Assembly: GCA_015478945.1 (NCBI GenBank)
Contig: JABUQX010097448.1
Location: 1 to 64,000 of the forward strand
Length of the DNA: 64,000 bases
Reading direction: 5' to 3'
Source of the DNA: Trachelipus rathkii
Taxonomy: Eukaryota; Arthropoda; Malacostraca; Isopoda; Trachelipodidae
In this document: positions 38,710 to 51,410 of the stretch, in pieces
Layout of the letters: every line of letters starts with the position of its first letter
How positions within the stretch are numbered: the stretch's first letter is position 1
The notes under the pieces: generated by a model
Told to the model about the DNA's origin: nothing
Databases searched by the model: none
The model's input: only the letters and a program-made list of their open reading frames with translations
Program-made: the position numbers and the translations under genes

Positions 38710-38810
38710 CGTATATTACCAATTCTGTCCACATGTGTAGATATAAGATTGACCGCGGTGGATCTTTAGATCGCTTGATGTCGTAGCCTGTGCCGAGTAC
38801 GAACTGCATG
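38710..38810 (-). repeat. Conserved island between AT arrays (B right)
   Basis: Inverted partner of 28815-28910. Contains ATTGACCGCGGTGGATCTTT. Confidence 0.75.
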
Positions 38811-38814
38811 TATA

Positions 38815-39100
38815 TATAGTGTAATATATATATATATAGTAGTATAGTATAAGATATATATAGGTTATATAACTGTTCAGTTTAGGTTTATCATAACTTT
38901 CTTGAATATATAGGTTATTATATAGGTATAGTATACGTTATATATAATATAGGTGATAGTATATAATAGTATTAGTATATATATTTATTAATTATGTCAT
39001 TATTATTATTAATTATTTATTATTATTATTATGATGTATTTATTTATTATTATTATTGATTATTTATTTTATTATTATTGAGAATATTATTAAATTATTA
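38815..39100. repeat. AT and TTA arrays
   Basis: (TA)n to about 38985, then (TTA)n to about 39080. Confidence 0.9.
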
Positions 39101-39104
39101 AATT

Positions 39105-39205
39105 CGGGTATTAATTCATGTGGTAAGCCATTAGAATACGCAAGAAAATGCAATCGAGAATGCCTGCGCACGCAGACAAAATACCTCCTCTCTCTTCTCT
39201 ATATA
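39105..39205 (-). repeat. Second conserved island between AT arrays (B right)
   Basis: Inverted partner of 28385-28485, with CCTGCGCACGCAGACAAAAT and CTCCTCTCTCTTCTCTATAT. Confidence 0.75.
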
Positions 39206-39335
39206 TATATAGTATATATTATATATATATATATATATTATAATATATTAGTATATATATATGAATAAAAAAATTTTAAAACAATATATATATATATATA
39301 GTATATATATATTATATTATATATTATATAGTATA

Positions 39336-39388
<53 letters not shown>

Positions 39389-39470
39389 TATTATTATATT
39401 ATTATATTATTATTAGTTTAATTTATTATTATTATTATTATTATTATATTATTTAACTTATATTAATATT
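39196..39470. repeat. AT and TTA arrays
   Basis: (TA)n to about 39385, then TTATTA repeats ending at ATTGGGAAGCCGCGGACTTG. Confidence 0.95.
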
Positions 39471-39707
39471 ATTGGGAAGCCGCGGACTTGCGTTTATAGA
39501 CTTGAAAATTAAATTATGTATTCTCTCAATTCGTACCGCTGGACGTGTGGGTAAAAGGTCAGAGATTTGCCTTGGTGGTGAGAGTTCGAGTTCTATTTTG
39601 ATTTATGACCATGGGGAACTCGAACAGCTGAAGACGATAAGGCCTTGAGGTGGTCAGGAGTTAAGAGAAAGATTAAAAAATTCGTAAGTCATAGACCGAC
39701 GTGGGTG

Positions 39708-39712
39708 CGGGT

Positions 39713-39743
<31 letters not shown>

Positions 39744-39752
39744 TGCAGATTC
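39708..39752. repeat. (GT)n microsatellite
   Basis: GTGTGTGTGTGTGTGTGTGG run inside a GC-richer stretch (39700-39910). The left arm shows only a scattered CACA counterpart near 27330-27400. Confidence 0.9.
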
Positions 39753-40159
39753 GGGTGGCTGGGGCGGGTATGGTGGGACGGGGTTGTGGACAGCAAAGCG
39801 CCGCCGGATGTGAACCAAGCGGATCAGGTGTGGGAGTGGGAAACGTCGGGCCGGGCGGGCATGGCGGGCTTGCGGGGTTCCAACACCCGCTGCGGTGCTG
39901 GGGATTCGAAACAGACAAGTTAAGACATCACAAAAGGGCTAAGCCCTCTAAAAGACAGGATCAACAAATCACCGTGGGGCAACAAAATGACCATGGCGCG
40001 AAAACTTTGGGGGGCCGTACGTAACAACGGTTGCTAAGCAACTCGTTTGGCGGCAACCCTTCTTCGAAGGGTGCTAAAAATTAGGGTTGCCAAAAAAAAT
40101 TTAGGGTTGCCAAAAATACCGTGGGCCAAAATGACCCACTGGAAGACCAAAGGGTTGGT

Positions 40160-40250
40160 CGAAAAAAGGTCAAGGCCAAAAAGGTCAAGGCCCAAAAAAG
40201 GTCAAAGGTCAGGTCAAAAAAGGTCCAAAAAAGGTCAAGGTCAAAATCCT
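40160..40250 (+). repeat. AAAGGTCA minisatellite
   Basis: Seven AGGTCA hexamers at 40167, 40182, 40199, 40206, 40211, 40232 and 40238 in a run of (A)nGGTCAAGG units. The preceding 40070-40130 stretch repeats TTAGGGTTGCCAAAAA twice. Confidence 0.85.
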
Positions 40251-40299
40251 AGGATTCTGCGGGGGCCCATGTCATTTACGTCCGGAAACCTTCCCCTAC

Positions 40300-40560
40300 T
40301 ACTTATGATATTGATTGAGATGCATCATGGAGGTCAAACGTATGACCGACTTTGTTGTCTGTGGTTAATTATGCATGCTGAGTTCGAGAAACCACCGGAA
40401 ATCAACGGAGAACCGCTTGTCAGTGTGACTAATTATGATGTTGATTGAATGAATCATGGAGGTCATAGGAGACATTTGTCATGTGTTAATTATGATGTTG
40501 ATTTAGTGAATCACGGAGGTCAAAGAGATCTTTATCTATGTTGTATTAATTGATGATAGT
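40300..40560 (+). repeat. ~60-bp minisatellite, about four units
   Basis: Units share TTGATTGAATGAATCATGGA plus GGTCA..., and end in TGTTAATTATGATG. The last two units (about 40435-40560) are well preserved, the second is strongly diverged. It lies at the outer edge of palindrome B. Confidence 0.8.
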
Positions 40561-43500
40561 ATATATATACGATACGTATAATATGGCGCTTTACAGGTAG
40601 TTTGGGCTCATAAATGATGAAGTAAGCTATCTATTTAGGGTTTGAGTATCTACTTATTGAAGAGAATACGTTTTAGTACCATTCTATGTAATATAGAAAG
40701 TGTTGGCCTATATTATTATTGATTGGTTACTAATTATTTATTCTTTTTCGCAATATCTGTGAATAGTTAAGCAAAGCGTGAGACTTTTAACATAATCTGT
40801 ATAATTCAAACAATAGGGCACTGCTTCTATTCGATCCTATTATTCTTTGATTTAAATATATTTAATAGTCCGCTAATATCATTTCACGCAAAGGTTTTAA
40901 GACCTCAACGGAGATAAGGTTAGCAGTGGCTGGTAATAGTAAATAATAAAATGTTATAAATGGAAAAGAGTCCTTATTAATTTATCAATGCGACCATATT
41001 ATGGATTATAAATTAATAATAACTAATTTATTTTAATAATTAATGTGCTTTTATTATCGCTAGATCAGTTTAGAATTTTATGCTAATTTTCTTACCTAAC
41101 GCTTTAGACGCTCGCTAGTCAATGGATTTTGCTTTATAGGATTATGTTAAACTATTCACTGGGTATTAATATAATTTATGTAAGCAAGTCTATTTCATGA
41201 TTATAAAGAGCTCTGTATGCTATTATTCTTTGAACGCAAAGATCGTAGAGTAATATAATATGAATATATTAACATATTAAACATCATATTTATAAAGTAA
41301 AAGCAAAACTTTCGAGAAATCATGAGATTAGATAAAAACATATAGTAAATATCCAAAAAAGTAACACGCTTATGTTTCGATCTCTAAAGCAGTACATTTC
41401 GAGAATTCAAAATTAGGGTCGTATATGTATACTATGCTTGTCATTGATTTACCAGGGAAATTTAGGATGCTGCGGATACTAAATTATGTTATGCCAATTT
41501 CATGGCTTCGATATGAGCTGTTGTCTCGCATCAATATATACGAATTTATCGTAATATAATATATTTGCCCTCTCATTAATAAAAATATATCTCTAACCAT
41601 CTATTACAGCTGAAGTTTAATTTAACTCAATATAATAATCACCAGGACTTTCTAAGGACAGACGTATTAAACTTTCACCTAGTTCCTGATCTAATTGTTA
41701 TGTACGGATATTGTTACTCATATAACAGGGCTCTCCTTTATATCACGAATATATATTATAAAATTTTTTTATGAATAAAAAGTAGCTCACTTATCGGCTT
41801 CTAATATTAATCATTTATTATAGCTTTCAAAGATCATTTTAAAAACATATACTGTCTCTCATACTATACTATGAAAAGCCAAACATATTTTTATTATATA
41901 TATACCTTTAATTAATATTGTACTACTCTCACATAGTGATTGTTTTAAGTTATTTTATATAACTCTAATATTATTATTGTAGGAATATTTGGTATTATAA
42001 CTTATATATAATAATAATATACATATAAATTTATTATTTATTTTATTATTATTATCTAATGTTGTAATTAGTTAAGATATAATAATAGTTGAGTAATTTT
42101 TAATTTACTTCAAGGAATATAATCATGTATCGGTAATTTGGCTTCTCTTTTATATTACTGTAAATCTTAGTATATTCACTATACCTATTCATTAACTATA
42201 ATAATATACTCATTTATTATTGCCTTTAATTAATTAATAATATTTATCTCTACCTTCTCATCTTATTATTTTTCTTTTTTTTTTATTATTATATATCTAT
42301 TATTATTTTTTTATTTTTATTTATTATTATTTTTGATAAAAATAGTTACTGTTTATGGTTGTCTGTGACTCTCTACATGTAGGAAGCTACACGAGGCCGG
42401 GGTTACGTATCTCGCTAAATCTCATATGAGAGCTTTACATAAGTTACAATTAAATAGACCAACTAATGTAATAAAAAAGCAGTTCAACATAACATATATT
42501 TATCTCACCGCACTGAATTACCAAAATCGTTCGTAATGCCGCTTATTCGTAGCTCTAAGCAAGGAACGGGCTTCACAGTTCTCTTAAAAACATTAATAAT
42601 TCGCATTTAAAATTATTTCCTTCCGAAACATTATTTTTCATATGGAGATCATGACTGTACTCTCGCCGTACCATGGTATCGAGAGGCGAAATTTCATCTT
42701 GTTATATCTTGTACAGGAGGTTAATTGGGGTGGGGGCCTCACACTAAAATTCGCTTAATATAGATAAGGGTGGGAATCCATTTTTTTATTTTTCAGTTAA
42801 CAAACAATAAATAATTTAATAAGAATTAAATTTTAATTGAAATTTATATACACTTAACTTATGAAGTAAATCGGTCTTTTTCAAATTTTTATTAAAAATT
42901 AAATATATAACTATCTGGTTTTTGCTTTCGCAATAGTACATGCGAAACCTTATTTCCTTGTTTGATTCAAAATATTGAAAGGGAGTATTTGTCCAAAAAG
43001 TCCTCCTTACGGTGAAAAGAATGTGCGCATCCATAAAAAATTACTTTTTATAATAAAGAAACTCACTGCCCTGAAATTTGGCGAAATCGCGCTCACCTAA
43101 CGAGTCCTCTCATACACCTGCATCAAGTTGAGTGTTGCTGCTCTTGCGTCTGCAATAATATTTGTGGGAAACAAACAACCTGAAATGAAATACTAAGAAT
43201 ATTAAGATCCTCAATAAATTACATATAGATAATACTTCTTGACTAGTCTTATTATATTGTCCTTAGAGTCCAAATAAGATGAATACTGAAAAAGTTACTA
43301 ATAATTATATATTTAATCATAATATATATATTAATAATGTTAATTAAATTATATCTGAAAATTTATTTCTAGTACCGGATAGATTTATTAAAATAAATAA
43401 TTAATATAGATAAACCCTTTAACCAATTTTTGGCGAACCTTATTTAGTTTTTATCAATTTTTGAGCTTATTATTGGTCTTATTTATATTTTATTTAGATA

Positions 43501-45100
43501 ATATAATATATAATATATTGTATGATTTTGAGATGAAGAGCGAAGAAGTTTAGGTAGAGTTAATTAAACCCTTATAATTTTTATTATTTTATATAATTCT
43601 CTCTCTCTCTTATATATTTTTGTAGGAATTTTATTTTTGTTAATTTTGGTTTCTTAAAAATATCTGAGTTACTAGGCGCAATGAAGTTCGCGATACATAA
43701 TACTAATGCCGTGTTGCACTGTATAAGATGTTCTCATATTAATCGTAGGCGAGTGACACTGTGTATGTAATGTACCTCTCAAGATTAATTATTCACATTA
43801 TCAGAATCGATAGGGTGGTCCGTTGCTACGAATAGATTTATATGTTTTTTTTGTGTTGTATATTTTTTGTATATATTAATATATGTACTCAGTGTAAATA
43901 TACGATTATCAATATTGCAGTATAGTTGGTTGTTATTTTTTATTATACCATAATACTTCCGTCTGCCTGAGCGTATATGTGAGAAATTAAGAGTATTCCT
44001 TTTCACACTATTTAATTGCAAGTTCCTAATCTATCTCTAAATATTATATTATTATCATCCCACCATATAATAATTAAGTAATATAATAAATCGAATGTAT
44101 TAAAAACAGAATGTTTTAGAGAGTGTGGTATGACCGATTTTAAGATTTGATTTGTTGCACTTTGTATTAATCTCAATAAATAGAATGGTTTTATATTGCT
44201 GTGCTCTGTTAATTTTATCTTAATTTAGTGTCTATAAAAAGATATTGTTTGGTGTGCATGACAAGGATTTCGGCAGATTGGAAAAATATTATTTCAAGAA
44301 TGCTTGAGAAAAGCAATGCTCATAAATAGTGTGGTATTGAATAAAGAGATCGGTATTTAACGAATAATAGTAAGTAATAAGTCAGGCGTTTCAATCTATG
44401 TTTAATAACCCATGACTAAAATTAATAGTACTAATTTTGTGAGAAGCAATTTAAATGTTTGAACCAATGGCGTAAAGTAAATTAAAGTGATGTATTAAAA
44501 TAATATTAGTTTTTTAAATTTATTCCACTTGAATATTATTTAATATATTATTGTATATTAAATTGTGTAAGGATAGTTTTTGTCTTTTGCTATATAAATA
44601 TTTTTTAAAATAAGTACTTTTTATTATTTATATTTATATACGAATGATGTGAGGAGGTATATGTTTCGGTTGTTGCTATATATATATATATAGACTCCTG
44701 TTTTTATTTTATTTCATCCGTGATCGAATACAAATCCATTCTCTCTTTAGTGAAGTCTATTAGATATGAATATGTGTGTACCGCCATAGGTGGCTGTGAA
44801 ATCCAGTTGGTTTTACTGTTCATGTATTTATGATTATTCATAGAACTTCGTGTATGTGGAGTATATTGCAATGATTCTACGACCTTTGATCGCTAGCTAG
44901 TCAGTTATATGTAATTATACGGTAGGGTAATATAGGTAATAGTTCATGTGTATATCTTCAGTATGTAGTCTGAGTTCTGTCTATTACGTACAGAGTTCAA
45001 ACGGCACAGTTCCCTCTCACATATAGCCTACAGTCATTACCTCAAGTAACAAACTATCAATTAGTCTACAGGGAAAAGGAATGAGAGCATGTTGCTGGGG
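40561..45100. other. AT-rich unassigned DNA
   Basis: I see no gene. Low-complexity TTATTA/TTTATT stretches lie at 42000-42065 and 42240-42335. Short open frames on the - strand at 42816-43034 and 43785-44021 show no domain I recognise. Confidence 0.5.
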
Positions 45101-46060
45101 AATCCCTGTGCACAATTATTTCTTAAGCCGGAGGCGCCAAAACCTGTAAATAAAAAAAAAAAACATCTCCCTTTCCTCATTTAGTATAACGATAGTGCGA
45201 TGAAACTACTATCTCAAAATGATTAGCATATGTTCTAGTGTAGGGAGCATAGAATGCTCAGTTTTAAGAACACACGGAGAGGAAAAAAGCAAGAAATAAA
45301 TCAAAAAAACACAATTAACCACATTAAAATTGTGTCAATATTTTTTGGGTGTGATTGTCTTGGTGACTGCGAAAGTTAGTGGACTTTTCGAGCTTTTATG
45401 GTTTATCGAACTCGTAATCTTGTTAATTGGTATTTGACTCTGGCGAGTGGTAGGATGGGAGTCTGGTATAGTCCGATCCGGGAGATAACGGCGCGGGGGA
45501 TCGTTTTTGTTTCCATTAACACGCCGTATGGGGAGGTGGCCGTGAGGATCCTCCTCGCAGGACCATAATCCCTAATCTACGAAGAGGGCGGTGTCCGTGT
45601 ATAGCAACCCGAGAAAAGTGGGGGTAAGCAGAGGTAGCCTTACTCCCCGATAGTTCCCGGAAGGCGGACGACGACTCTCGGAAATCCTAGGCCTTATCAG
45701 TACGGTAATAAGACTCCTTCCTTCTTTATGTGGGTATCTCTCTTTATTAGTTTATAAAAAAAATAGAGCAAACGTTATATATAGAACGTAACTGATTTAA
45801 TATGGTCTATACGTGTAAACTAAAATAATATATATAGGTACATCTCAATTATGGTTTTTTATATTACAAAATTACGCTTATATATATTTAAATTTTTTAT
45901 ACAATAATTTTCCAATGTTATAAATTTTTTTTAATTTTGTTTTTTATCACACACTCTCTTTCTCTCCTAAATTAAAAATTCTATACCCTTAATAGGTTTA
46001 AAGTAGTTGACATTATATGGCTGCTCAGGCTAATTGTAGTTTTTCACCTGATATAATGTT
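45101..46060. other. Unassigned stretch with a GC-richer island
   Basis: About 45430-45720 is clearly richer in GC than its surroundings (for example ACGGCGCGGGGGATCG and CCCGATAGTTCCCGGAAGGC) and has no visible repeat structure or long open frame. I could not assign it to any RNA gene or transposon. Confidence 0.45.
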
Positions 46061-46065
46061 AGTTG

Positions 46066-46140
46066 TTTTTTTTTTTTTTTTGTTTTTATGTTGATAATTT
46101 TTTTAATCTTGTTTTTTTTTTTTATTTTTTTTTTTTTCAG
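46066..46140. repeat. Poly-T tracts
   Basis: T16 at 46066-46081 followed by further T runs up to TTTTTTTTTCAG at about 46129-46140. Confidence 0.9.
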
Positions 46141-46299
46141 TATTCCTGCACTCTAGGAAAATATGGACAGTCATTTCTACATCGGCCAAATATGCTAATG
46201 TAGTTTGGTTTCCGGCTTAGAATTCTGGTTATACGTTCTAAATGTTATTATGGAGGATGTGGATTTTGTGGTCTTCGCTGGAGAGAGCTCACGCACTCT

Positions 46300-46303
46300 C
46301 ATA

Positions 46304-46334
<31 letters not shown>

Positions 46335-46430
46335 AATCATATATATATAATATATATAAGTACCATATATTATATAATATATATAATATATATATTATAT
46401 ATATCTATATAATACTATATATATTAGGGG
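46300..46430. repeat. AT array
   Basis: (TA)n with short interruptions. Confidence 0.95.
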
Positions 46431-47535
46431 TGTACCGGCCTCTCTTAATTATTTGTCACTTATATATATATGACTTGAGCGTTTTAATACCTAACACTAA
46501 CACTGAACGTATTTAGGTTGTAAAATATCACTTATGTCCAGATTTTCTCAGAGAGAGCTCAGTTTGAGGTGGACCTGATTATTAACCATTTCTTTCTCTA
46601 GTTACGATGCCGCGGTATACAGGCTTTCTTTGAGATTAACGTTGATAATATGTAGTTAATATATAATACGTAATAGCTTCACATATTTAGAGACTAAATA
46701 TATATAAGTTAATAAATAACTATAGAGTAGTACATTCTTAAATTTAGCTACAACATTGTCGTTTATTAGACAAAAACTTATGATATAAAACTCATATAAC
46801 ATATATTACTATATACTCAATATAATAAATAATTGGTCACGCAAATCCTCTAATCTACTGAAGTGACTACTAGTAAATAAGGGGGTAGTGCTCACGGGCA
46901 CAACTCATCGGCCAGACAAACATAATATCAACTACGCCCTAACATCATTCTCGTGTTGTGGTGGATGTCGGATTCTTGATTGCTAAATCAGAATCGACAA
47001 ACCACTAGATACTCAAAATGTGTTAACGTGAGAATTCCGCTATATGAGCGCGCGTGTCATCACCAACGCGAACATGTAAAAGAGATAGTGCTCGCGGGCT
47101 TGGCTAGACTGCACGCCAAAAAAACTCACTGCTTTCTGATTGGTGGACTCTCATTTGTTTATCACTACTGGTACCGTTGCTGTATCTTTCATCTTTATAT
47201 ATATTAGCATTTATTCTATATTAAAATTCGGTGGTAAGGAAATATATAGAATCTATCGTCATTCCTTAACGACTTGAATAATTTTAAATACAAGGTCGTA
47301 AATTTCACAATCTATTCATAGTACTTTAACCACAGTCACTTGTTAATCATACTACTAGGGTATTTGAAAAAGGTATATATGCATGAGTAACCTATTATAT
47401 ATGAGTAATTATTAAGCCTTATATAAATACAGCTGCTAATAAACCTTGATTAATTATATATATATATATGACATATATGCATGTCACTATATGTCTCCTA
47501 TAATGGAATTATCCTTATATCTTAATGTAATTTAT
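46431..47535. other. AT-rich unassigned DNA
   Basis: No gene recognised. A short open frame at 46980-47207 on the + strand has no domain I recognise. Confidence 0.5.
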
Positions 47536-47539
47536 AGTA

Positions 47540-47900
47540 TGTTTAATAATTATTAATATATACTATATATTATTAATATATTATATTATTATATAATGTA
47601 TATATAAAAAAAATTCGATATATACAGAACAGGAAGCAGAGATCTGATATGAGTAATATATATTATTATATATATTTATATATATATATATATAATATAT
47701 GGTAATATATATATATATATATTTAAATCTATAATAATATAATATATATAATAATATAATTATTATAATATATATTAATTATAAATTATATATAATAATA
47801 CTATTATTTAATAAATATCTATATATAATTATATATTATATTATATAATATATATACTATATATATTAATATATATATATTATATATATATGTATATTAA
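47540..47900. repeat. AT array
   Basis: (TA)n and TAATAT repeats, with one ordinary ~40-bp interruption at about 47610-47650. Confidence 0.9.
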
Positions 47901-48935
47901 TGGATCATGTTCTTTTTATCTCTAGCCTCCACACTCGATTCAATAATTTATTAGTTGAATTGCACACGTAGTAATCATCTGCATCCTGCAACATATTTTA
48001 TTATAAAGATCCGCATAACCGTCATAGCTTTGCCCTGCGGGATAGTTGTGTCTGATCTTGTTTGTCAGATTTGAACTTAAGAATTTTATATAAAATAATT
48101 ACCTTAAAAATAATCTGATAACTAATGAAAATAGAAAAACTGTAGTTGAAGGTAATTCTCAATATAATGGCTTATAGATAGCGATTATCTTAATACTGTT
48201 ATCTACAAAGAAGTTCCACTTCTGGCTGGAATTAAATGCACTTCCCATGGATAATGGATAAAAAAAGGTATTGCCCTCAAATGTGTGATAAGATCCGTCT
48301 TTGTTTGTACGCTGAGTTTGTTAGTATTGCTGCATGTGTTGAAGTTAGGATGCGATTTTCTTGACATTGAGATTGGTGTGAGTAAGTGGACTATGGATGA
48401 TGTTCATCAGTGGTGGCTTGGTAGTAGGCTATTTGAGAGATGCATTTTGGTAAAGACTAATTGGTCCGTGTAGAAAAAGACTTTAGGTTTCTACTGTCTT
48501 TGCCTCTCACCACTATTTGTATATTTATTTTCATGTATAATCGTTCAATTGCTATATTTAAATTCTTCCATTATAGAAAAAAGGCATAAATGGATAAAAC
48601 CATACTAATCATATATGAAAGATGATTGTACGAGTTTTAAAAGGAATTAAACGATGTATATTAAACCAGGCTAGAAAAATGCTTTTGTGTATCTGATTTT
48701 GGATAATTAATGCCATCCGCTCTTATTTTATGAGCAATATTAAATCTTTATGATCCTCGAGGTGAGAGAGAGAGGTTTTTTTAATCTCTACAGCAAGATA
48801 AGTTCTCTCAACTTTTTTATGTACACGTAAATCCAACCTAAAGAACTACGAAATAAATTATAAGCTCGTAACCCCTAGTATATGTTCTATAAACTACCTT
48901 AATATAATAACCAAAATAATCCTTTATTATGTATA
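47901..48935. other. AT-rich unassigned DNA
   Basis: A 62-codon open frame at 48285-48473 on the + strand begins with a hydrophobic stretch, but nothing around it supports a gene. Confidence 0.5.
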
Positions 48936-48939
48936 TAAA

Positions 48940-49005
48940 TATTAATTAATTATATATATATATATATATTATTATAATAATATTAATATATTATTTATTT
49001 TATAT

Positions 49006-49041
<36 letters not shown>

Positions 49042-49190
49042 TATAACCGGTATATATATATATATATATATTATATATAATATATATATATATATATATA
49101 CTATAGTATATTATTATATATATATATATATATAAATATATTTAATATATTATATATATTATTATATAATTATACTATATATTATCATTA
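48940..49190. repeat. AT array
   Basis: Long (TA)n, left boundary of the island at 49190-51115. Confidence 0.95.
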
Positions 49191-51115
49191 ACTACGTCCA
49201 AGAAATATACTGCACAACTCACTAGAGTAACATTCATATCGGTAGGACGGGCATAAGGTCTAACCCCATAATAACCGCCACCACCAACACAGACGACTGA
49301 CATGTAATCTAAAAGTGTAACTATGTTAACTAAACCCTCGCAGAGATTCCGCTGCAGTTTTCGGAGTTCACCGCATATTGCGATATAAATTTAGGAAACA
49401 AATCCACCTCTAGTAACTGAGACCTGGGAGAGTGGAGGTAGGGTTAATAGTCTAGGTGTACTAATCGAGTTCGGAGGGATTCCATATTCACTATAAGTTA
49501 GATACGATGATCGTACCTGGGCCGGTATTTTTCCGATTAATGCAAAAATCATTGGTAAGGATAGTGAGTGCTAAATCATACTTGTTACATGAGATTTCAG
49601 TGCTGTAGCAGATAATAACACCCACACGACGAAGGACACGGGGTACCTAGCGATTTTGGTCGACGGTTTCGGTGTAACGTCACATCAAAACTGAATTGCA
49701 TTGGGTGGTTCCAAATACGGTACCTTATAGGAAACCCTGACACAATCGATATCGAAGAAGGGAGGACAAAGGTACGTATAATACGTCTGCGTGCTATTAA
49801 ACGTAGAGATTCTGCTCACACACTAATCTGACAGTACAGCTGGCGGAGATATACACGGACCAGGAGTGAGTGACAAAACTGAGATCGCGTCGTAACAGCC
49901 ATTGCGGAACATTAAACTACTTAGACTATCACAGGAGGCTTTTTGTCAATAGTTCCACCGCTCAACACCTCCAAAAACGATGAACATCCGACAGGGCCGA
50001 CTTGGAATTAATGCCCGAAGAACTACATTCATCGTAGTTGATGAAAATTGCCAAAGGTGCCTCTTTTAAGGTACAGAGTCGAGAGTGTCTCTGTAATCCT
50101 CGGACACGAAACAACTGTGCCTATATATATATAATATACGACTGACAGACTCAGGAGAGGTACGTCACTTGTCATGCAATGTGCTCCATAGAAGTGCCGC
50201 CGTTTTAGATGGGATTGGTCGGTTTATGGCTGGGGAGGCAATCTTCTTTATCGGGAGCTCTAACGGCTGATTGCACATTATTTTCTTGATGGAGGCACTT
50301 CTTACAGCCTATAGGTATATTATCAGACACTCCTCGTATAACCATATATGTCCCGTGCCATATGCCCTCTTACATATATTATCGGTGACTCTTTCATCCC
50401 TATATGCATGATCAATGCAAGACCTACTAACAAGGGACCAATGCCTGAGACCAGTAATTTTTCAACAATGAATATTGATTATAACCTATATATAAATTAT
50501 ACTATTATAGCGTAGATGTTGGCAAGCATATATATAGTTAACGTGACCAAATTTCAATATACGTAACAATTTGTGGGATATATTACCTGAAAACGCGTCG
50601 GATCCAACAGCTACATAACCCTCACCTCACATCGGATCACTTACGGACCTGCGACAGTCACTGCACGACTACTTGGGAGCTCTAAATCATACTGTCCGTG
50701 AGAATTCCTCCCACTCATCGATGAGCATTAAGGCCAGTACGTAGTGTCAGGCACGTCCTTTCAAAGTGCACCAGATGAGGTCTACACGTTAATTATGTGA
50801 GAACATATCATATCAATCAATCCACCGCGGTGTATATCCTGTCGTATCAGTTCGTGATAACTCAATAATGTGTTGTATATTATTGTAGCGCCAACCTCCG
50901 ACCCTACTTATGCGAATGACCTACTTTGGCTTGACACCTTTAGTAGCCTCTCACAACTCTATCTAACCTCATACGGTTATATTGTGGTGGCGAATCCTCC
51001 ACCCTCCCATGCCTATTTGTATTTGAGTCCAATATAAAGTGTCTTCGCGATTCTTCAACCTTTTCTACACTTTCCTTCGCCACGTACTCTTTTGTTGGGT
51101 GCGTTAATTTTGACG
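49190..51115. other. Less AT-rich island between AT arrays, unidentified
   Basis: About 1.9 kb of ordinary-complexity DNA bounded on both sides by long AT arrays. Its base composition is nearer to coding DNA than the surroundings, but stops occur in every frame and the longest open frame I see (- strand, 50940-51149) has no known domain. It could be a decayed mobile element or coding exon. Confidence 0.5.
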
Positions 51116-51119
51116 AGTA

Positions 51120-51410
51120 GTATATATATATATGAGGATATATAACCATATATATATTTTTTACTTTATCACAATACTTTATTATATATTAATTAATTAT
51201 ATTTATAAATTACTATATATGTATATATATTACTATTAGATATACTATAAATGTAAATTAAGGAAGCTTAGAAAAACATATAAATAAATTATTATTAAGT
51301 ATTATATTTCACATTATATATATAATAATTAAAAATTTAAATAGATTAGAAATATATATAATTAAATTATATATAATATATATATATTATATATAATATA
51401 TAATATATGG
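51120..51410. repeat. AT array
   Basis: (TA)n and TTAATTATA tracts, right boundary of the island. Confidence 0.9.

Larger units (their letters stand above)
34796..40300 (-). repeat. Right arm of giant palindrome B
   Basis: Inverted partner of 26200-33550. Outward from the loop it holds the GC-rich block (34796-34962), the TAGGCCTAAATTTAGG block (35190-35420), the AGCTTGGTGTAGAGGGG block (35690-35770), a TG tract (36085-36190), three satellite units, the edge TTCGTACAATTGTAG near 37007, and a TG-rich stretch (37130-37265). A GGCTTGAAAAAAGTGGCACT block lies near 37442, then CCAAAATTTAGGGTGGGCC near 37840, a long TG array (37910-38530), AT arrays with two conserved islands, and the edge block. 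No gene is visible; an open frame at 40047-40448 is built from repeats. Confidence 0.85.

Noticed and set aside
39575..39600. GAGTTCGAGTTCT as a tRNA-type B box of a short interspersed element.
   Set aside because: No convincing A box at the right distance and no tRNA-like fold; the motif is not well kept in the left arm.
40070..40130. Telomere-like TTAGGG repeats.
   Set aside because: TTAGGG occurs only as part of a longer TTAGGGTTGCCAAAAA unit, not as a tandem hexamer or the arthropod TTAGG pentamer.
40047..40448. 133-codon Lys/Arg-rich open frame.
   Set aside because: It reads through the AAAGGTCA minisatellite and the ~60-bp repeat; no domain and no counterpart in the opposite arm.
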